Numbered from the stretch's first letter, positions 8,498 through 17,185 are shown. The stretch: DNA of 64,000 nt from Nocardioides oleivorans (GCF_004137255.1 NZ_SDWT01000003.1:1-64000); one strand, 5' to 3'. Program-made: numbers and translations. The notes: generated from the sequence alone by a model not told the origin.

Positions 8498-9219
8498 CGC
8501 AGCCCAGCCTCAGGCCCCAGCAGGTCGAGGTCCCGCACGCAGAACCCGTGGTGAGCCCACTCCTCCTTGAGCACCACCTGGAGGCACTGGAGCACGGTCC
8601 TGCCCCGGGCGTAGGGCGGCCAGCCCGGGCCCTCGGGGACCGGCGCGGGGGAGGCCAGCTCGGCGTCCGTCACGCCGGCCAGCCAGTCCGAGAGCTCGAC
8701 CGCCTGCACCTCGCGGACGGCGACCACCTCGTCGAGCCCGGGCGCGGCCGCCGGGTCGAGGCCCTGCTCCACCTGGTCCGGCACGAAGTCGGTGGCCAAC
8801 CCGAGCGCGGTGAAGAGCGATGTCGAGCCGAGGCAGCAGCGGCGGAACCACGAGTCGTGCACGAAGACGAGGTGGCGCATGGTCTCCACCGCCGACCACT
8901 CACCTCCGACGCGCTCGTGCTCCGAGCCGGCCGGCAGCGCGCGGAGGCGCGACACCGTGGCCGCCCAGGCGCCCTGCAGCTGCGACGCGGCCGCGCGCAG
9001 GTCGCTGGGGGAGGAGGACCGCACCAGCACGCGCACCGGGTGCCGGCGGTCGAGCTCCGCCTCGACGTACGACGTCACCTCCACGCCGTTGACGACGAGG
9101 TTCGTGACGAGCCCGTCGATGACGGCGTCCTGCATGACCACGCCGACGAAGCGGGCGCGACTCAGGTCGCTCTCGCGGAACTCCGCATCGGACAGGTCCT
9201 GGTCCTCGAAACGCGCCAT
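8494..9219 (-). CDS. DinB-like/pentapeptide-type protein
   Basis: 241 residues. The N-terminal 40 residues (FEDQDLSDAEFRESDLSRARFVGVVMQDAVIDG) form a short pentapeptide-repeat-like segment. The rest is a four-helix DinB/MDMPI-type domain: AAVETMRHLVFVHDSWFRRC gives the His of the metal site and EEWAHHGFCVRDL the C-terminal histidines. Such domains bind a divalent metal and often act as thiol-dependent transferases (mycothiol or bacillithiol); this activity is inferred. ATG 9219 is chosen over upstream codons because it begins the conserved part and CAGACT lies 6 nt before it. Confidence 0.75.
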   Translation of the reverse strand: MARFEDQDLSDAEFRESDLSRARFVGVVMQDAVIDGLVTNLVVNGVEVTSYVEAELDRRHPVRVLVRSSSPSDLRAAASQLQGAWAATVSRLRALPAGSEHERVGGEWSAVETMRHLVFVHDSWFRRCCLGSTSLFTALGLATDFVPDQVEQGLDPAAAPGLDEVVAVREVQAVELSDWLAGVTDAELASPAPVPEGPGWPPYARGRTVLQCLQVVLKEEWAHHGFCVRDLDLLGPEAGLR

Positions 9220-9340
9220 GTCGCCAGTCTGCACCGGACGTCGGACACCGAGCGTGGCGCAGAGGTCTGTACAGGGCTGTCGCGAAGCCCTTGCACGGAG
9301 CATCATGCGGGGAGGTGCACGACGCGAGTGGAGGTGCCCC

Positions 9341-9832
9341 ATGGTGACGTTCGCCGGAGTCGACCACGTCTCGTTCACGGTCACCGACCTCGACCGGAGC
9401 CAGTCGTTCTACACCTCCGTGCTCGACTTCGTCCCGGTGCTGGACGTGGGCTACGGCCGGATCCTCATGCACCCGGCCACCGGCTTCACGCTCTCGCTGA
9501 TGAAGCACGACGGGGCACGTGGTGGCGGCTTCACCGAGCTCACCACCGGGCTCGACCACCTCGGGCTCGCGGCAGGGTCGCGCGCCGAGCTCGAGGAGTG
9601 GGAGCGTCGCTTCGACGACCTCGGGGTCGGCTACACGCCCATCCGGGACATGGAGCTCAGCTTCCACCTCAACTTCCGCGACCCGGACGACATCGCCCTC
9701 GAGCTCTCGGCACCCAACGAGCACCTGCTGGCGGCCAGGGCGGCCCTCGCCGCCGGGCACACCAGCCAGGACGACATCGACGCCTTCATCGACGAGCACG
9801 ACCTCGACCTGCCCCGCGTGGACACGACCTGA
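9341..9832 (+). CDS. VOC family protein (glyoxalase/bleomycin-resistance type)
   Basis: 163 residues with two beta-alpha-beta-beta-beta modules: GVDHVSFTVTDLDRSQSFYTSVL (His metal ligand at residue 9) and GLDHLGLAAGSRAELEEWERRF, then FHLNFRDPDDIALELSAP with the second-module acidic residue. It belongs to the glyoxalase I/extradiol dioxygenase-like superfamily; the substrate is unknown. A strong GGAGG ribosome-binding site precedes ATG 9341. Confidence 0.82.
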   Translation: MVTFAGVDHVSFTVTDLDRSQSFYTSVLDFVPVLDVGYGRILMHPATGFTLSLMKHDGARGGGFTELTTGLDHLGLAAGSRAELEEWERRFDDLGVGYTPIRDMELSFHLNFRDPDDIALELSAPNEHLLAARAALAAGHTSQDDIDAFIDEHDLDLPRVDTT

Positions 9833-9850
9833 GCCGACCCACCGACCGGG

Positions 9851-10594
9851 TCAGCTCATCCGCCGCAGCACCGAGGTCGGCACGTGCTTCACCACGAAGC
9901 CGAGGGGACCCCAGGGCCAGGTGGGGACCCGGGCGCGGGGCTTCTCCTTCTCGATCGCCTCGACCATGGCGCGCACGCCCTTCTCCGTCGAGGACAACAG
10001 CGGGGTCTTCGCCGAGGTGCCGGACATCTCGCTGACGATGTAGCCGGGGTAGAGCACGGTCACCTTGATCGGCGTCCCGTGGACGTCGGCGCGGAAGCCC
10101 TCGGCGAGGTGGGCGACCGCGGCCTTCGTGGCGGCGTACGTCGTGATGTTCCCGGGCATCCCGCGGAGCGCGGCGAACGACGAGACCATCACCAGCTGGC
10201 CCGCGCCCTGCGCGCGGAAGATCGCAGCCGCCGCCTCGGTCTGGGCGAGCGCACCGATGAAGTTGGTCTGCGCGGTCTCGAGGTTGGCGTCGAAGCGACC
10301 GGTCCCCAGCGGCTGGCCCTTGCCGAGGCCGGCGTTGACGACGACCTTCTCCAGCGAGCCGAGCTCCGCGCGGAACTCCTCGAAGACCGAGAAGACGGCG
10401 TCGTGGTCGTTGACGTCGAGCGCCTTCACCGAGACGCGCACCGCGGGATGGGCCGCCGTGATGTCGGCGGCGAGCGAGTCGAGCCGGTCCGTACGACGCG
10501 CACAGAGCGCGAGGTCGTACCCGAGCGCGGCGAACTGGCGGGCCATCTCGGCGCCCAGCCCGCTGCTGGCACCGGTGATGAGGATCGTGGGCAC
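9851..10594 (-). CDS. Short-chain dehydrogenase/reductase
   Basis: 247 residues from GTG 10594. Classical SDR features: the TGASSGLG dinucleotide-binding motif at residues 7-14, VNAGLGKG (NAG motif), the catalytic Ser in VMVSSFAA and the YxxxK motif YAATK. The C-terminal basic helix (PWGPLGFVVKHVPTSVLRRMS) may associate with membranes. It is the last gene of the operon 14391-9851 and follows the phosphatase gene by 8 nt. It probably oxidises or reduces a lipid-derived hydroxyl or ketone. Confidence 0.88.
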   Translation of the reverse strand: MPTILITGASSGLGAEMARQFAALGYDLALCARRTDRLDSLAADITAAHPAVRVSVKALDVNDHDAVFSVFEEFRAELGSLEKVVVNAGLGKGQPLGTGRFDANLETAQTNFIGALAQTEAAAAIFRAQGAGQLVMVSSFAALRGMPGNITTYAATKAAVAHLAEGFRADVHGTPIKVTVLYPGYIVSEMSGTSAKTPLLSSTEKGVRAMVEAIEKEKPRARVPTWPWGPLGFVVKHVPTSVLRRMS

Positions 10595-10602
10595 AGAGGG
10601 TC

Positions 10603-11271
10603 CTAGCGGTAGGTGATCAGGTCGGGGGAAAGGTGGTCGTGGGCGTTGAAGGCGACGAGGGTCGTCCCGCGCCGGCCGCGCACGAGGGTCGTGACGCCGG
10701 AGTTGACCGACACCGGGTTGAGCCGCAGCCACAGCTCGGAGCGGACGCCCGGGTCGTCGGCGAGCAGGGTCGCGGCGGTCCACGCGATCGCGCCGCCGCT
10801 GGTGAGCACGACGGCCGTGCCCGAGCGGGGCAACGCCTCCACGAGCCGGGCCAGCGAGGCATCGACACGTGCGCCGAACGCCGCGAACGACTCGTCGTAC
10901 GACGCCTCGTCCGCGCCGGACGTCCAACGCCGGGTCGCCTCCTCGAACCACCGCTGGAAGGCCGCCTTCTCGTCCTCGCCCTCGACGGTGCTGGGCGCGG
11001 AGTGCACGCCGAGCACCTGCAGGTGGTCGAACTCGTTCCAGCCCGCGTCGACGCCGACGTCGGCCCTCCAGCCCGCGCCCTCGAGCACGCCGCGAGCGGT
11101 CTGGTCGTGCCGCTTCATCTGGCCGGCCACCACGAGGTCGGCGGCGACGCCCCGTGCCGCCAGGGCGGCACCGAGGATGCGCGACTGCGAGTGGCCGAGC
11201 TCGGAGAGGTTGTCGTAGTCGTCGGCACCGAACGACGCCTGGCCGTGCCGGACGAGGAGGATGCGGCTCAC
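10603..11271 (-). CDS. Histidine phosphatase superfamily protein
   Basis: 222 residues. The RHG motif at the N-terminus (ILLVRHGQASFGADDYDNLSELG) carries the catalytic phospho-accepting His; further conserved residues are the Arg of GQMKRHDQTA, the Glu in WNEFDH and the second His-like region VLTSGGAI. GTG 11271 overlaps the stop of the upstream kinase-like gene (GTGA). In such operons this enzyme usually accompanies an APH-type kinase; the substrate is unknown. Confidence 0.85.
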   Translation of the reverse strand: MSRILLVRHGQASFGADDYDNLSELGHSQSRILGAALAARGVAADLVVAGQMKRHDQTARGVLEGAGWRADVGVDAGWNEFDHLQVLGVHSAPSTVEGEDEKAAFQRWFEEATRRWTSGADEASYDESFAAFGARVDASLARLVEALPRSGTAVVLTSGGAIAWTAATLLADDPGVRSELWLRLNPVSVNSGVTTLVRGRRGTTLVAFNAHDHLSPDLITYR

Positions 11272-12356
11272 GACCCGGTCGGTCCTGCCGCGATGGTGGC
11301 GTCGAGGCGCCGGCCGATGATCTGCACGGCGGGGCCGAACAGGGCGTACATCTCGTTGGACGTCTGGCCGTGGAAGTACCGGTAGTAGATCTGCTGCGCG
11401 ATCACCGCCATCCGGAACAGCCCGAAGACCTCGTAGAAGCGCCACTGCGCCGGCGTGACCGACCGCCCCGTGCGTTCGGCGTACGCCGCCACGAACTCGT
11501 CGCGCGTCAGCATGCCCGGCAGGTGCGTGGGCACCCGCCGCATCATCTGGAACTCCTCGGTGTCGTCGGCCTGCACCCAGTAGGCCATCGAGCCGGCGAG
11601 GTCCATGAGCGGGTCGCCGAGGGTCGCCATCTCCCAGTCGAGCACCCCGACGACGCGCGTCACGTCGTCGTCGTCCAGCACGAGGTTGTCGAGCTTGAAG
11701 TCGTTGTGGATCACGCAGGTCGCGACGTCGTCGGGCTGGTGCTCGTCGAGCCACGCCATCACCGACTCGAGGTCGGGCACGTCGTCGGTGCGGGCGTTGC
11801 GGTAGCGCGTCGACCAACCCTCCACCTGGCGGCGGACGTAGCCGGCTCCCTTGCCGAGATGGTCGAGACCGGCCGCCGCAGGGTCGATGCCGTGGAGCTC
11901 GGCCAGCACGTCGACGGCGTGCAGGCACAGCGCCCGCGCCTGCTCGGGCGACAGCGGCACGTCGGAGGGCCACTCGCTGCGCGGGATCACGCCGGCGATC
12001 CGGTCCATCGCGTAGAAGTCGCCGCCCACCACCTCGGGGTCGTCGCAGAAGGCGACCATGGGTGCGACGTAGTCGAAGACCGGCGCCACGGCCGACTGGA
12101 TGACGTACTCCCGGTGCATGTCGTGCGCCCCCCTGGCCTTCGTGCCCGCAGGCGCGCGCCGCACGATCAGGTCGCGGCCCGACGGGAAGCGCAGGAGGTA
12201 GGTCAGGTTCGACGCACCGCCGGTGAACTGGCGGACCTCCGGGTCGCCGTCGAGGCCGTCGGGGGTGGCCGCGTGCGCGCGGAGCCAGGCAGCCACGGCA
12301 GCGACGTCGAAGGCGTCCTCCTCGCGCACCTCCCGGGCGCCCGGCACGGCGGTCAC
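11268..12356 (-). CDS. APH/ACAD10-like phosphotransferase
   Basis: 362 residues of the aminoglycoside phosphotransferase fold, in the branch linked to acyl-CoA dehydrogenases (ACAD10/11-like). Visible motifs: FTGGASNLTYLLRF (nucleotide loop), DLIVRRAP (Lys/Arg strand), the catalytic loop CVIHNDFKLDNLVLD (HxDxxxxN) and the metal-binding DWEMATLGDPLMDLA. In eukaryotic ACAD10/11 this domain phosphorylates 4-hydroxyacyl-CoA so the dehydrogenase domain can isomerise it. Here the dehydrogenase is a separate gene in the same operon, which suggests a similar use of hydroxy acids. GTGA overlaps on both sides. Confidence 0.87.
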   Translation of the reverse strand: MTAVPGAREVREEDAFDVAAVAAWLRAHAATPDGLDGDPEVRQFTGGASNLTYLLRFPSGRDLIVRRAPAGTKARGAHDMHREYVIQSAVAPVFDYVAPMVAFCDDPEVVGGDFYAMDRIAGVIPRSEWPSDVPLSPEQARALCLHAVDVLAELHGIDPAAAGLDHLGKGAGYVRRQVEGWSTRYRNARTDDVPDLESVMAWLDEHQPDDVATCVIHNDFKLDNLVLDDDDVTRVVGVLDWEMATLGDPLMDLAGSMAYWVQADDTEEFQMMRRVPTHLPGMLTRDEFVAAYAERTGRSVTPAQWRFYEVFGLFRMAVIAQQIYYRYFHGQTSNEMYALFGPAVQIIGRRLDATIAAGPTGS

Positions 12357-13141
12357 GACCCCGCCCCGGCAGCGCCCCGGAGCTTCGCCGCCTGGTCGCG
12401 CATCACCGCGTCGTAGGCCGGGCGGTCGGCCCACTTGAGGGAGTACGCCTGGCGCGCGGGCTCGTCGGGCACGATCAGGTCGTCGCCGGCGTCCATCCCG
12501 GCCAGCACCGCCGCGGCGATGTCGTCCGCCGTGATCGAGGAGCGCTCGACCAGCCCGCCGACGACCTGGCCGACCAGCGCGTCGCTGCCCTGCATCGAGT
12601 CCATCAGGTTCGTGCGGAAGTAGGACGGGCACACCACGCTCGCCCGGATGCCGTACGACGACAGCTCGTGGCCGCAGGTCTCGGTGAACGCCACCACCGC
12701 GGCCTTCACGGCGTTGTAGGAGCCCATCCCCGCCGGGTGGGCGAGGCCGGCGAGCGAGGCGACGTTGACCAGGTGGCCGGAGCCCTGCTCCTTGAGCATC
12801 GGCACGAACGCCCGGGTGCCGCGGACGGCGCCGAAGAGGTTGATGTCGGTGATCCACTGCCACTCGTCGAGGGTGCAGACGTCGACCCGGCCGCCACCGG
12901 CGACGCCGGCGTTGTTGACCAGCACGTCGAGCCCGCCCCACCGGTCGCGCACCGCGTCGACCGCGGAGGCCCAGTCGTCGTCGGAGGTGATGTCGAGGAC
13001 GAGGTCGACGCCCTCGGCATCGACGCGGTCGGTCGCGAGCACCTCGTCGCCCCGTGCCCGGGAGGCGGCGACGAGCGCGGCGCCGAGGCCGGAGCCCGCG
13101 CCGGTGACCAGGACCCGGGCGCTGTGCGGGGTGGTGCTCAC
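12353..13141 (-). CDS. Short-chain dehydrogenase/reductase
   Basis: 262 residues from GTG 13141. The TGAGSGLG cofactor loop lies at residues 13-20, followed by LDITSDDDW, VNNAGVAG, the catalytic Ser in NVASLAG and YNAVK (YxxxK). It overlaps the acyl-CoA dehydrogenase stop and the kinase-like start by 4 bases each, so expression is likely translationally coupled. A 3-hydroxyacyl or hydroxysteroid-type dehydrogenase role is plausible from context, not proven. Confidence 0.88.
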   Translation of the reverse strand: MSTTPHSARVLVTGAGSGLGAALVAASRARGDEVLATDRVDAEGVDLVLDITSDDDWASAVDAVRDRWGGLDVLVNNAGVAGGGRVDVCTLDEWQWITDINLFGAVRGTRAFVPMLKEQGSGHLVNVASLAGLAHPAGMGSYNAVKAAVVAFTETCGHELSSYGIRASVVCPSYFRTNLMDSMQGSDALVGQVVGGLVERSSITADDIAAAVLAGMDAGDDLIVPDEPARQAYSLKWADRPAYDAVMRDQAAKLRGAAGAGS

Positions 13142-14391
13142 GAGGCGTGCTTCCCGAGCTCGATCTTCGCGATCACGTTGCGGTGGACCTCGTCGGGGCC
13201 GTCGGCGAGGCGCAGCGACCGGGCGCCCACCCAGGCCGCGGCCAGCGGGAAGTCCTCGCTCAGGCCGCCGCCGCCGTGCAGCTGGATGGCCATGTCGATG
13301 ACGTCGAGCGCCATGTTGGGCACCTCGACCTTGATCTCGCTCACCGCCGAGTAGGCCTCACGGCTCATGCCCTGGTCGAGCAGCCACGCGGCGTGCATGA
13401 CGAGCAGCCGCGAGCGGTTGATCGCGATACGGGCGTCGGCGATGCGCTCGCGGTTGCCGCCGAGGTTGGCGATCGGCTTGCCGAAGGCGGTCCGGCTCGT
13501 CGCCCGGGCGCAGGCGAGCTCGAGCGCGCGCTCGGCGAGGCCGATGGCGCGCATGCAGTGGTGGACCCGGCCCGGTCCGAGCCGGCCCTGGGCGATCTCG
13601 AAGGCACGGCCCGGGCCGAGCAGCACGTTGGCGGCCGGCACCCGGACGTCGGTGAACGACACCTCGCCGTGACCGAGCGGCTCGTCGTAGTAGCCCATCG
13701 TGGTGAGCATCCGCTCCACCTTGACGCCCTCGGCGTCGCGGGGGACCAGCACCATCGTGTGGCGCGAGTGCCGGTCGGCCTCGGGGTCGGACAGGCCCAT
13801 GAAGACGAACACCTTGCAGTCCGGGTTGCCCACGCCCGTCGACCACCACTTGCGGCCGTTGATGACGATCTCGTCGCCGTCGACCTCGGCGGTAGCGGCC
13901 ATGTTGGTGGCGTCGGAGGAGGCCACGGCGGGCTCGGTCATGCAGAACGCGCTGCGGATCTCCGCGCGCAGGAGCGGCTCGAGCCACTGCTCGCGCTGCG
14001 CGTCGGTGCCGTACTTCAGCAGCACCTCCATGTTGCCGGTGTCGGGCGCGTTCGAGTTGAAGACCAGGGGAGCGAGGAACGAGCGGCCCATCGCCTCGGC
14101 GACCGGTGCGTAGTCGGCGTTGGAGAGTCCCTCGCCGCCGTCGGTGCCGAAGTCGGCGGCGTAGCGGCCGGCGTGCGCGGCGGGGAGGAAGAGGTTCCAC
14201 AGCCCCTGGGCGCGGGCCTTGGCCTGCAGCTCGGCGATCACCGGGTCGGGCGCCCAGTTGTCGCCGCCCGACTCGCGCAGCCGGGTGATCCGGTGGTGCG
14301 CCTCGGCCTCGATCGGCTCGACCTCGTCGGCGACGAACGCGCGGACCCGGTCGCGGAGGTCGGCGGCACGGGGGGAGAGGGAGAAGTCCAT
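13138..14391 (-). CDS. Acyl-CoA dehydrogenase family protein
   Basis: 417 residues. FAD-dependent alpha,beta-dehydrogenase fold: N-terminal helices, the FAD/substrate signature CMTEPAVASSDATNM, WWSTGVG, the middle beta domain, and the C-terminal four-helix bundle with RTAFGKPIANLGGNRERIADARIAI, MAIQLHGGGGLSED and RLADGPDEVHRNVIAKIEL. The DGPDEVH stretch is typical of the ACAD10/11-like branch. First gene of the minus-strand operon; the divergent TetR gene and its operator lie just upstream, so substrate-induced derepression is likely. Confidence 0.92.
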   Translation of the reverse strand: MDFSLSPRAADLRDRVRAFVADEVEPIEAEAHHRITRLRESGGDNWAPDPVIAELQAKARAQGLWNLFLPAAHAGRYAADFGTDGGEGLSNADYAPVAEAMGRSFLAPLVFNSNAPDTGNMEVLLKYGTDAQREQWLEPLLRAEIRSAFCMTEPAVASSDATNMAATAEVDGDEIVINGRKWWSTGVGNPDCKVFVFMGLSDPEADRHSRHTMVLVPRDAEGVKVERMLTTMGYYDEPLGHGEVSFTDVRVPAANVLLGPGRAFEIAQGRLGPGRVHHCMRAIGLAERALELACARATSRTAFGKPIANLGGNRERIADARIAINRSRLLVMHAAWLLDQGMSREAYSAVSEIKVEVPNMALDVIDMAIQLHGGGGLSEDFPLAAAWVGARSLRLADGPDEVHRNVIAKIELGKHAS

Positions 14392-14411
14392 GCATTGACC
14401 TTGGCACACTG

Positions 14412-14426
14412 TTGAGCAATGCTCAA
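14412..14426. promoter_or_regulatory. TetR-type palindromic operator
   Basis: TTGAGCA-A-TGCTCAA, a perfect 7-1-7 inverted repeat in the 27-bp gap between the divergent acyl-CoA dehydrogenase and TetR genes. It covers the predicted TetR start codon (14419) and lies 21 bp upstream of the dehydrogenase ATG, so one bound dimer could control both genes. Confidence 0.75.
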
Positions 14427-15078
14427 TAGCGTGACGGACGCCGTGGCAGGACCCGAGGCAGCGCCCGGGGGAGCATCCGGGGGAGCACACGAGGCCACCC
14501 CGGTACGCCGACGTCTGAGCGCGCAGGACCGTCGCCGCCAGCTGGTCGCCATCGGCCTGGCCAAGATCGTGGAGAAGCCGATCCAGGACCTGTCGATGGA
14601 CGACATCGCGGCCGAGGCGGGGATCTCGCGCGGCCTGCTCTTCCACTACTTCCCGACCAAGACCGACTACTACCTGGCCTGCATCGCGGCCGCCGGGCGC
14701 CGGATCCTGCGCAACACCGCGCCCGACCCGGACCTCCCCGGCGAGGACCAGGTCGAGATGGTGACCCGGCTGATGATCGAGCAGATCGAGCGGCGGCGCG
14801 ACTTCTACCTCGCGCTCGTGCACGGCCACGGGGTGGCCGACCCGCGGGTCAGCGAGGTCATGGACTCGGTCCGCGACGGGAGCACCGACCGGGTGGTGGT
14901 CGCGCTCGAGGTCGCGCCGGGCGAGCGCGATGTCGTACGCGCCTGGTGGGCCTACACGGAGGACCGGGCGCTCACCTGGTCGGCAGTGCCGACCGGCGAA
15001 CGCCCGGTCCCGGTGTCAGTGCTGGTCGAGGAGTGCGTCGCGGCGCTCCACGCCCTGCTCGCCCTCAGGCGGTCCTGA
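14419..15078 (+). CDS. TetR/AcrR family transcriptional regulator
   Basis: 219 residues. N-terminal HTH: IVEKPIQDLSMDDIAAEAGISRGLLFHYFPTKTDYYLACI, the standard TetR DNA-binding helices at about residues 50-90, then an all-helical ligand domain. ATG 14419 sits inside the palindrome; CACTGT ends 6 nt upstream, which fits leaderless expression from that ATG. GTG 14431 is an alternative start. It probably represses itself and the divergent acyl-CoA catabolic operon; the effector is likely an acyl-CoA. Confidence 0.9.
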   Translation: MLNSVTDAVAGPEAAPGGASGGAHEATPVRRRLSAQDRRRQLVAIGLAKIVEKPIQDLSMDDIAAEAGISRGLLFHYFPTKTDYYLACIAAAGRRILRNTAPDPDLPGEDQVEMVTRLMIEQIERRRDFYLALVHGHGVADPRVSEVMDSVRDGSTDRVVVALEVAPGERDVVRAWWAYTEDRALTWSAVPTGERPVPVSVLVEECVAALHALLALRRS

Positions 15079-15089
15079 TCAGATGAGGC

Positions 15090-16664
15090 TCACTTCGTGA
15101 CGCGGCCCGTCACGGAGAAGCGCGCCTTGTCGTCCAGCGGCTTGCCGGCGCAGGCGTAGCCCGTGCCGCGGTTGCACTGGTAGCGGGTCGAGCCGTTGAC
15201 CAGGGTCACCGAGACGACGGCGACCTTCTTGCTGTCGAAGCCCACCCGGATGCGGCCGTCACCGTTGTTGTTCAGCTTGACCAGCTTGACCTGGCGCTTG
15301 CCGTTCTTGAGGTGCACGACCACGACGGCGGCCGGCGACGTGCGCTTGACCGGACCGTTGACCGTCACGGCGAGCTTCCACTTCTTGCCCTTGCTGTTCT
15401 TCGGGGCGAAGCCGTAGGACGACGAGGCGAGGTGGTAGATCTTGGCGTTGAAGCGCTTCGACTTGCCCTTCTTCAGCACCTTGCCGTTGGCGAAGCGCGG
15501 GAAGGGGTACTCGGCACCCTCGGGGAAGTTGGCGGCGGGCGTCAGGTTGCCGGCGGAGAACTTGGCGAACGTCTTGGTGAGCCCGCCCTTCTTCTTGAGG
15601 ATCTTCTGCAGCGCGGCGATGCTGTTCTTGCCGCCGTCCTTCTTGAGCGAGCCGGCCTGGTCCCAGGCCTTCTTCACGATCTTGGTGCCGTACTTCGACG
15701 AGAGGTACTCCCACCACACCCAGCTGCCGTACTGGAAGGTGTACTGGCTGCTGAACAGGTCGAGCGGCACGTAGGGCGCGTAGATCGGGCTGGTCTCGAA
15801 GTACTGGCGGTTGTCGTTGACGTGCGTCGCGACCCGCTCCTCCATCCACGTCGCCGTGGACTCCATCATCCAGCGGTCCTCGGCGTAGTCGTAGCCGAAC
15901 TGGACGGCGTGGAAGAACTCGTGGCCCGCGGTGACGAGCAGGTTGTCGCTCGGCGTCGCGTTGGGGAACTGCGCCTGGGCGAAGTCGTTGTCGAGGACGC
16001 AGTAGCCCGAGGCGGTGCGGTTCTTGACGCGGGTCTCGGGTGCGCAGTAGCCGTAGATCCCCTGGCCGCCGAGGTCCTTGAGGTAGACGTCGAGCTGCGG
16101 GCCGCCGCCCTTGGCGCCGTCGGAGAGCGGCGCGCGGTAGCCGAGCTGGTCGACCTCCTGCGTCCAGATCGAGTCGACGACACCGAGGTTCTGGTTGACC
16201 CAGTCGAGCGACGGCGGCGCGTCGGCCGTGCTCCCGACGTAGTGGAGGCAGATGCGGGTGTTGCACACCGGGGCGGCCTCGGGCGCGGTGTAGCCGAAGC
16301 CGTCGGGGTCGCCGGCGCCGTCGGTCGGGCGGGCGAGCAGCTCCTCGGCCTGGGCCAGCGCGCGGCCGCTCAGCTCGGACTTCTTCGCCCACAGGTCGCG
16401 CAGCGCGAGGGTGGCGGAGGGGTCGTTCGCGCGGGCCTTGCCCGAGAAGACCCGGCGCGCAGTGGTGAGGGCGTCGGCGCTGGTGAGGTCGGCGACCTCG
16501 GGCAGCGCGGCCTGGGGTGCGACGTCGGACGCGTCACCGGACGGCGTCAGGTCGGCGGTGCGTGGGTCGATCTTCGCCTGGCCCTCGGCAGCGACGGCGG
16601 GCGCGGACAGCGCCGCGCCTCCCATCAGTGCGATGGCCACGGCGGTGGTGAGGATTCTGCGCAT
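15090..16664 (-). CDS. Secreted zinc metalloprotease-like protein (MXAN_6640-type)
   Basis: 524 residues. The signal peptide (MRRILTTAVAIALMGGAAL..., cut near AVAA) is followed by a pro-region of about 100 residues. A catalytic-like region carries the zinc-binding HEFFHAVQFGYD and, downstream, WMMESTATWMEER, where the second Glu could be the third ligand. Cys pairs suggest disulfides. The C-terminal 150 residues are Lys-rich and beta-type (GKSKRFNAKIYHLASSSYGF). This matches the MXAN_6640 family of putative metalloproteases. ATG 16664 has an AGAGG site; a promoter element shared with the gene at 1796-3028 lies at 16704-16715. Confidence 0.8.
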   Translation of the reverse strand: MRRILTTAVAIALMGGAALSAPAVAAEGQAKIDPRTADLTPSGDASDVAPQAALPEVADLTSADALTTARRVFSGKARANDPSATLALRDLWAKKSELSGRALAQAEELLARPTDGAGDPDGFGYTAPEAAPVCNTRICLHYVGSTADAPPSLDWVNQNLGVVDSIWTQEVDQLGYRAPLSDGAKGGGPQLDVYLKDLGGQGIYGYCAPETRVKNRTASGYCVLDNDFAQAQFPNATPSDNLLVTAGHEFFHAVQFGYDYAEDRWMMESTATWMEERVATHVNDNRQYFETSPIYAPYVPLDLFSSQYTFQYGSWVWWEYLSSKYGTKIVKKAWDQAGSLKKDGGKNSIAALQKILKKKGGLTKTFAKFSAGNLTPAANFPEGAEYPFPRFANGKVLKKGKSKRFNAKIYHLASSSYGFAPKNSKGKKWKLAVTVNGPVKRTSPAAVVVVHLKNGKRQVKLVKLNNNGDGRIRVGFDSKKVAVVSVTLVNGSTRYQCNRGTGYACAGKPLDDKARFSVTGRVTK

Positions 16665-16703
16665 GGTTGGCCTCTGGTTCCCCTCTTGGTTGTCAGCTCG
16701 GAG

Positions 16704-16715
16704 TGACACTAACCC
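16704..16715 (-). promoter_or_regulatory. Promoter element GGGTTAGTGTCA
   Basis: Identical over 12 bases to 3034-3045. The TAGTGT hexamer (16706-16711) lies about 41 bases before ATG 16664, so this transcript would have a short leader with an AGAGG ribosome-binding site. Confidence 0.5.
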
Positions 16716-16737
16716 AGCGCCACCGCTCCGAAACCTG

Positions 16738-17133
16738 TCACAGGTCGGCGATGTGCTCGATGATCGCAGTCGTGGAGATGGCGGGGGTGCGTTCGAGGTA
16801 GACCACCTCGCACACGTCGCCGAACTCGTCGAACCTGCCCGCCCAGTCGTCGCCCATGACGAGGACGTCGGCTGCGTGCTCGACGATGTAGTCGCGCTTC
16901 TGCTCCAGGCTCTCCTCGACGAAGACCTCGTCGACCACCTTGAGCGCACCGACGATGGCGAGGCGCTCGCGCTGGCTGAAGATCGGGGCCCGGCCCTTCT
17001 TCCGCTCGTTGAGGGCGTCGGCCGACACCCCGACCACGAGCCGGTCGCCCAGCGCCGCGGCACGCTCGAGGACGCGCAGGTGACCGACGTGGAACACGTC
17101 GAACGTCCCGAAGGTGATGACGGTGCGAGGCAT
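16738..17133 (-). CDS. Cytidylyltransferase-like nucleotidyltransferase (TagD-type)
   Basis: 131 residues, one nucleotidyltransferase domain: GTFDVFHVGHLRVLERA (HxGH motif, residues 9-25), RAPIFSQRERLAIVGAL and the C-terminal ISTTAII motif. Both motifs match glycerol-3-phosphate cytidylyltransferase (TagD), which makes CDP-glycerol; ethanolamine-phosphate cytidylyltransferase is another close relative. No teichoic-acid genes are adjacent, so the substrate is not certain. Confidence 0.8.
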   Translation of the reverse strand: MPRTVITFGTFDVFHVGHLRVLERAAALGDRLVVGVSADALNERKKGRAPIFSQRERLAIVGALKVVDEVFVEESLEQKRDYIVEHAADVLVMGDDWAGRFDEFGDVCEVVYLERTPAISTTAIIEHIADL

Positions 17134-17185
17134 GCGCGGCATTCTGGCACGCGGGTCGTGGGGTGACGTGGGGGAGGATGACGCC

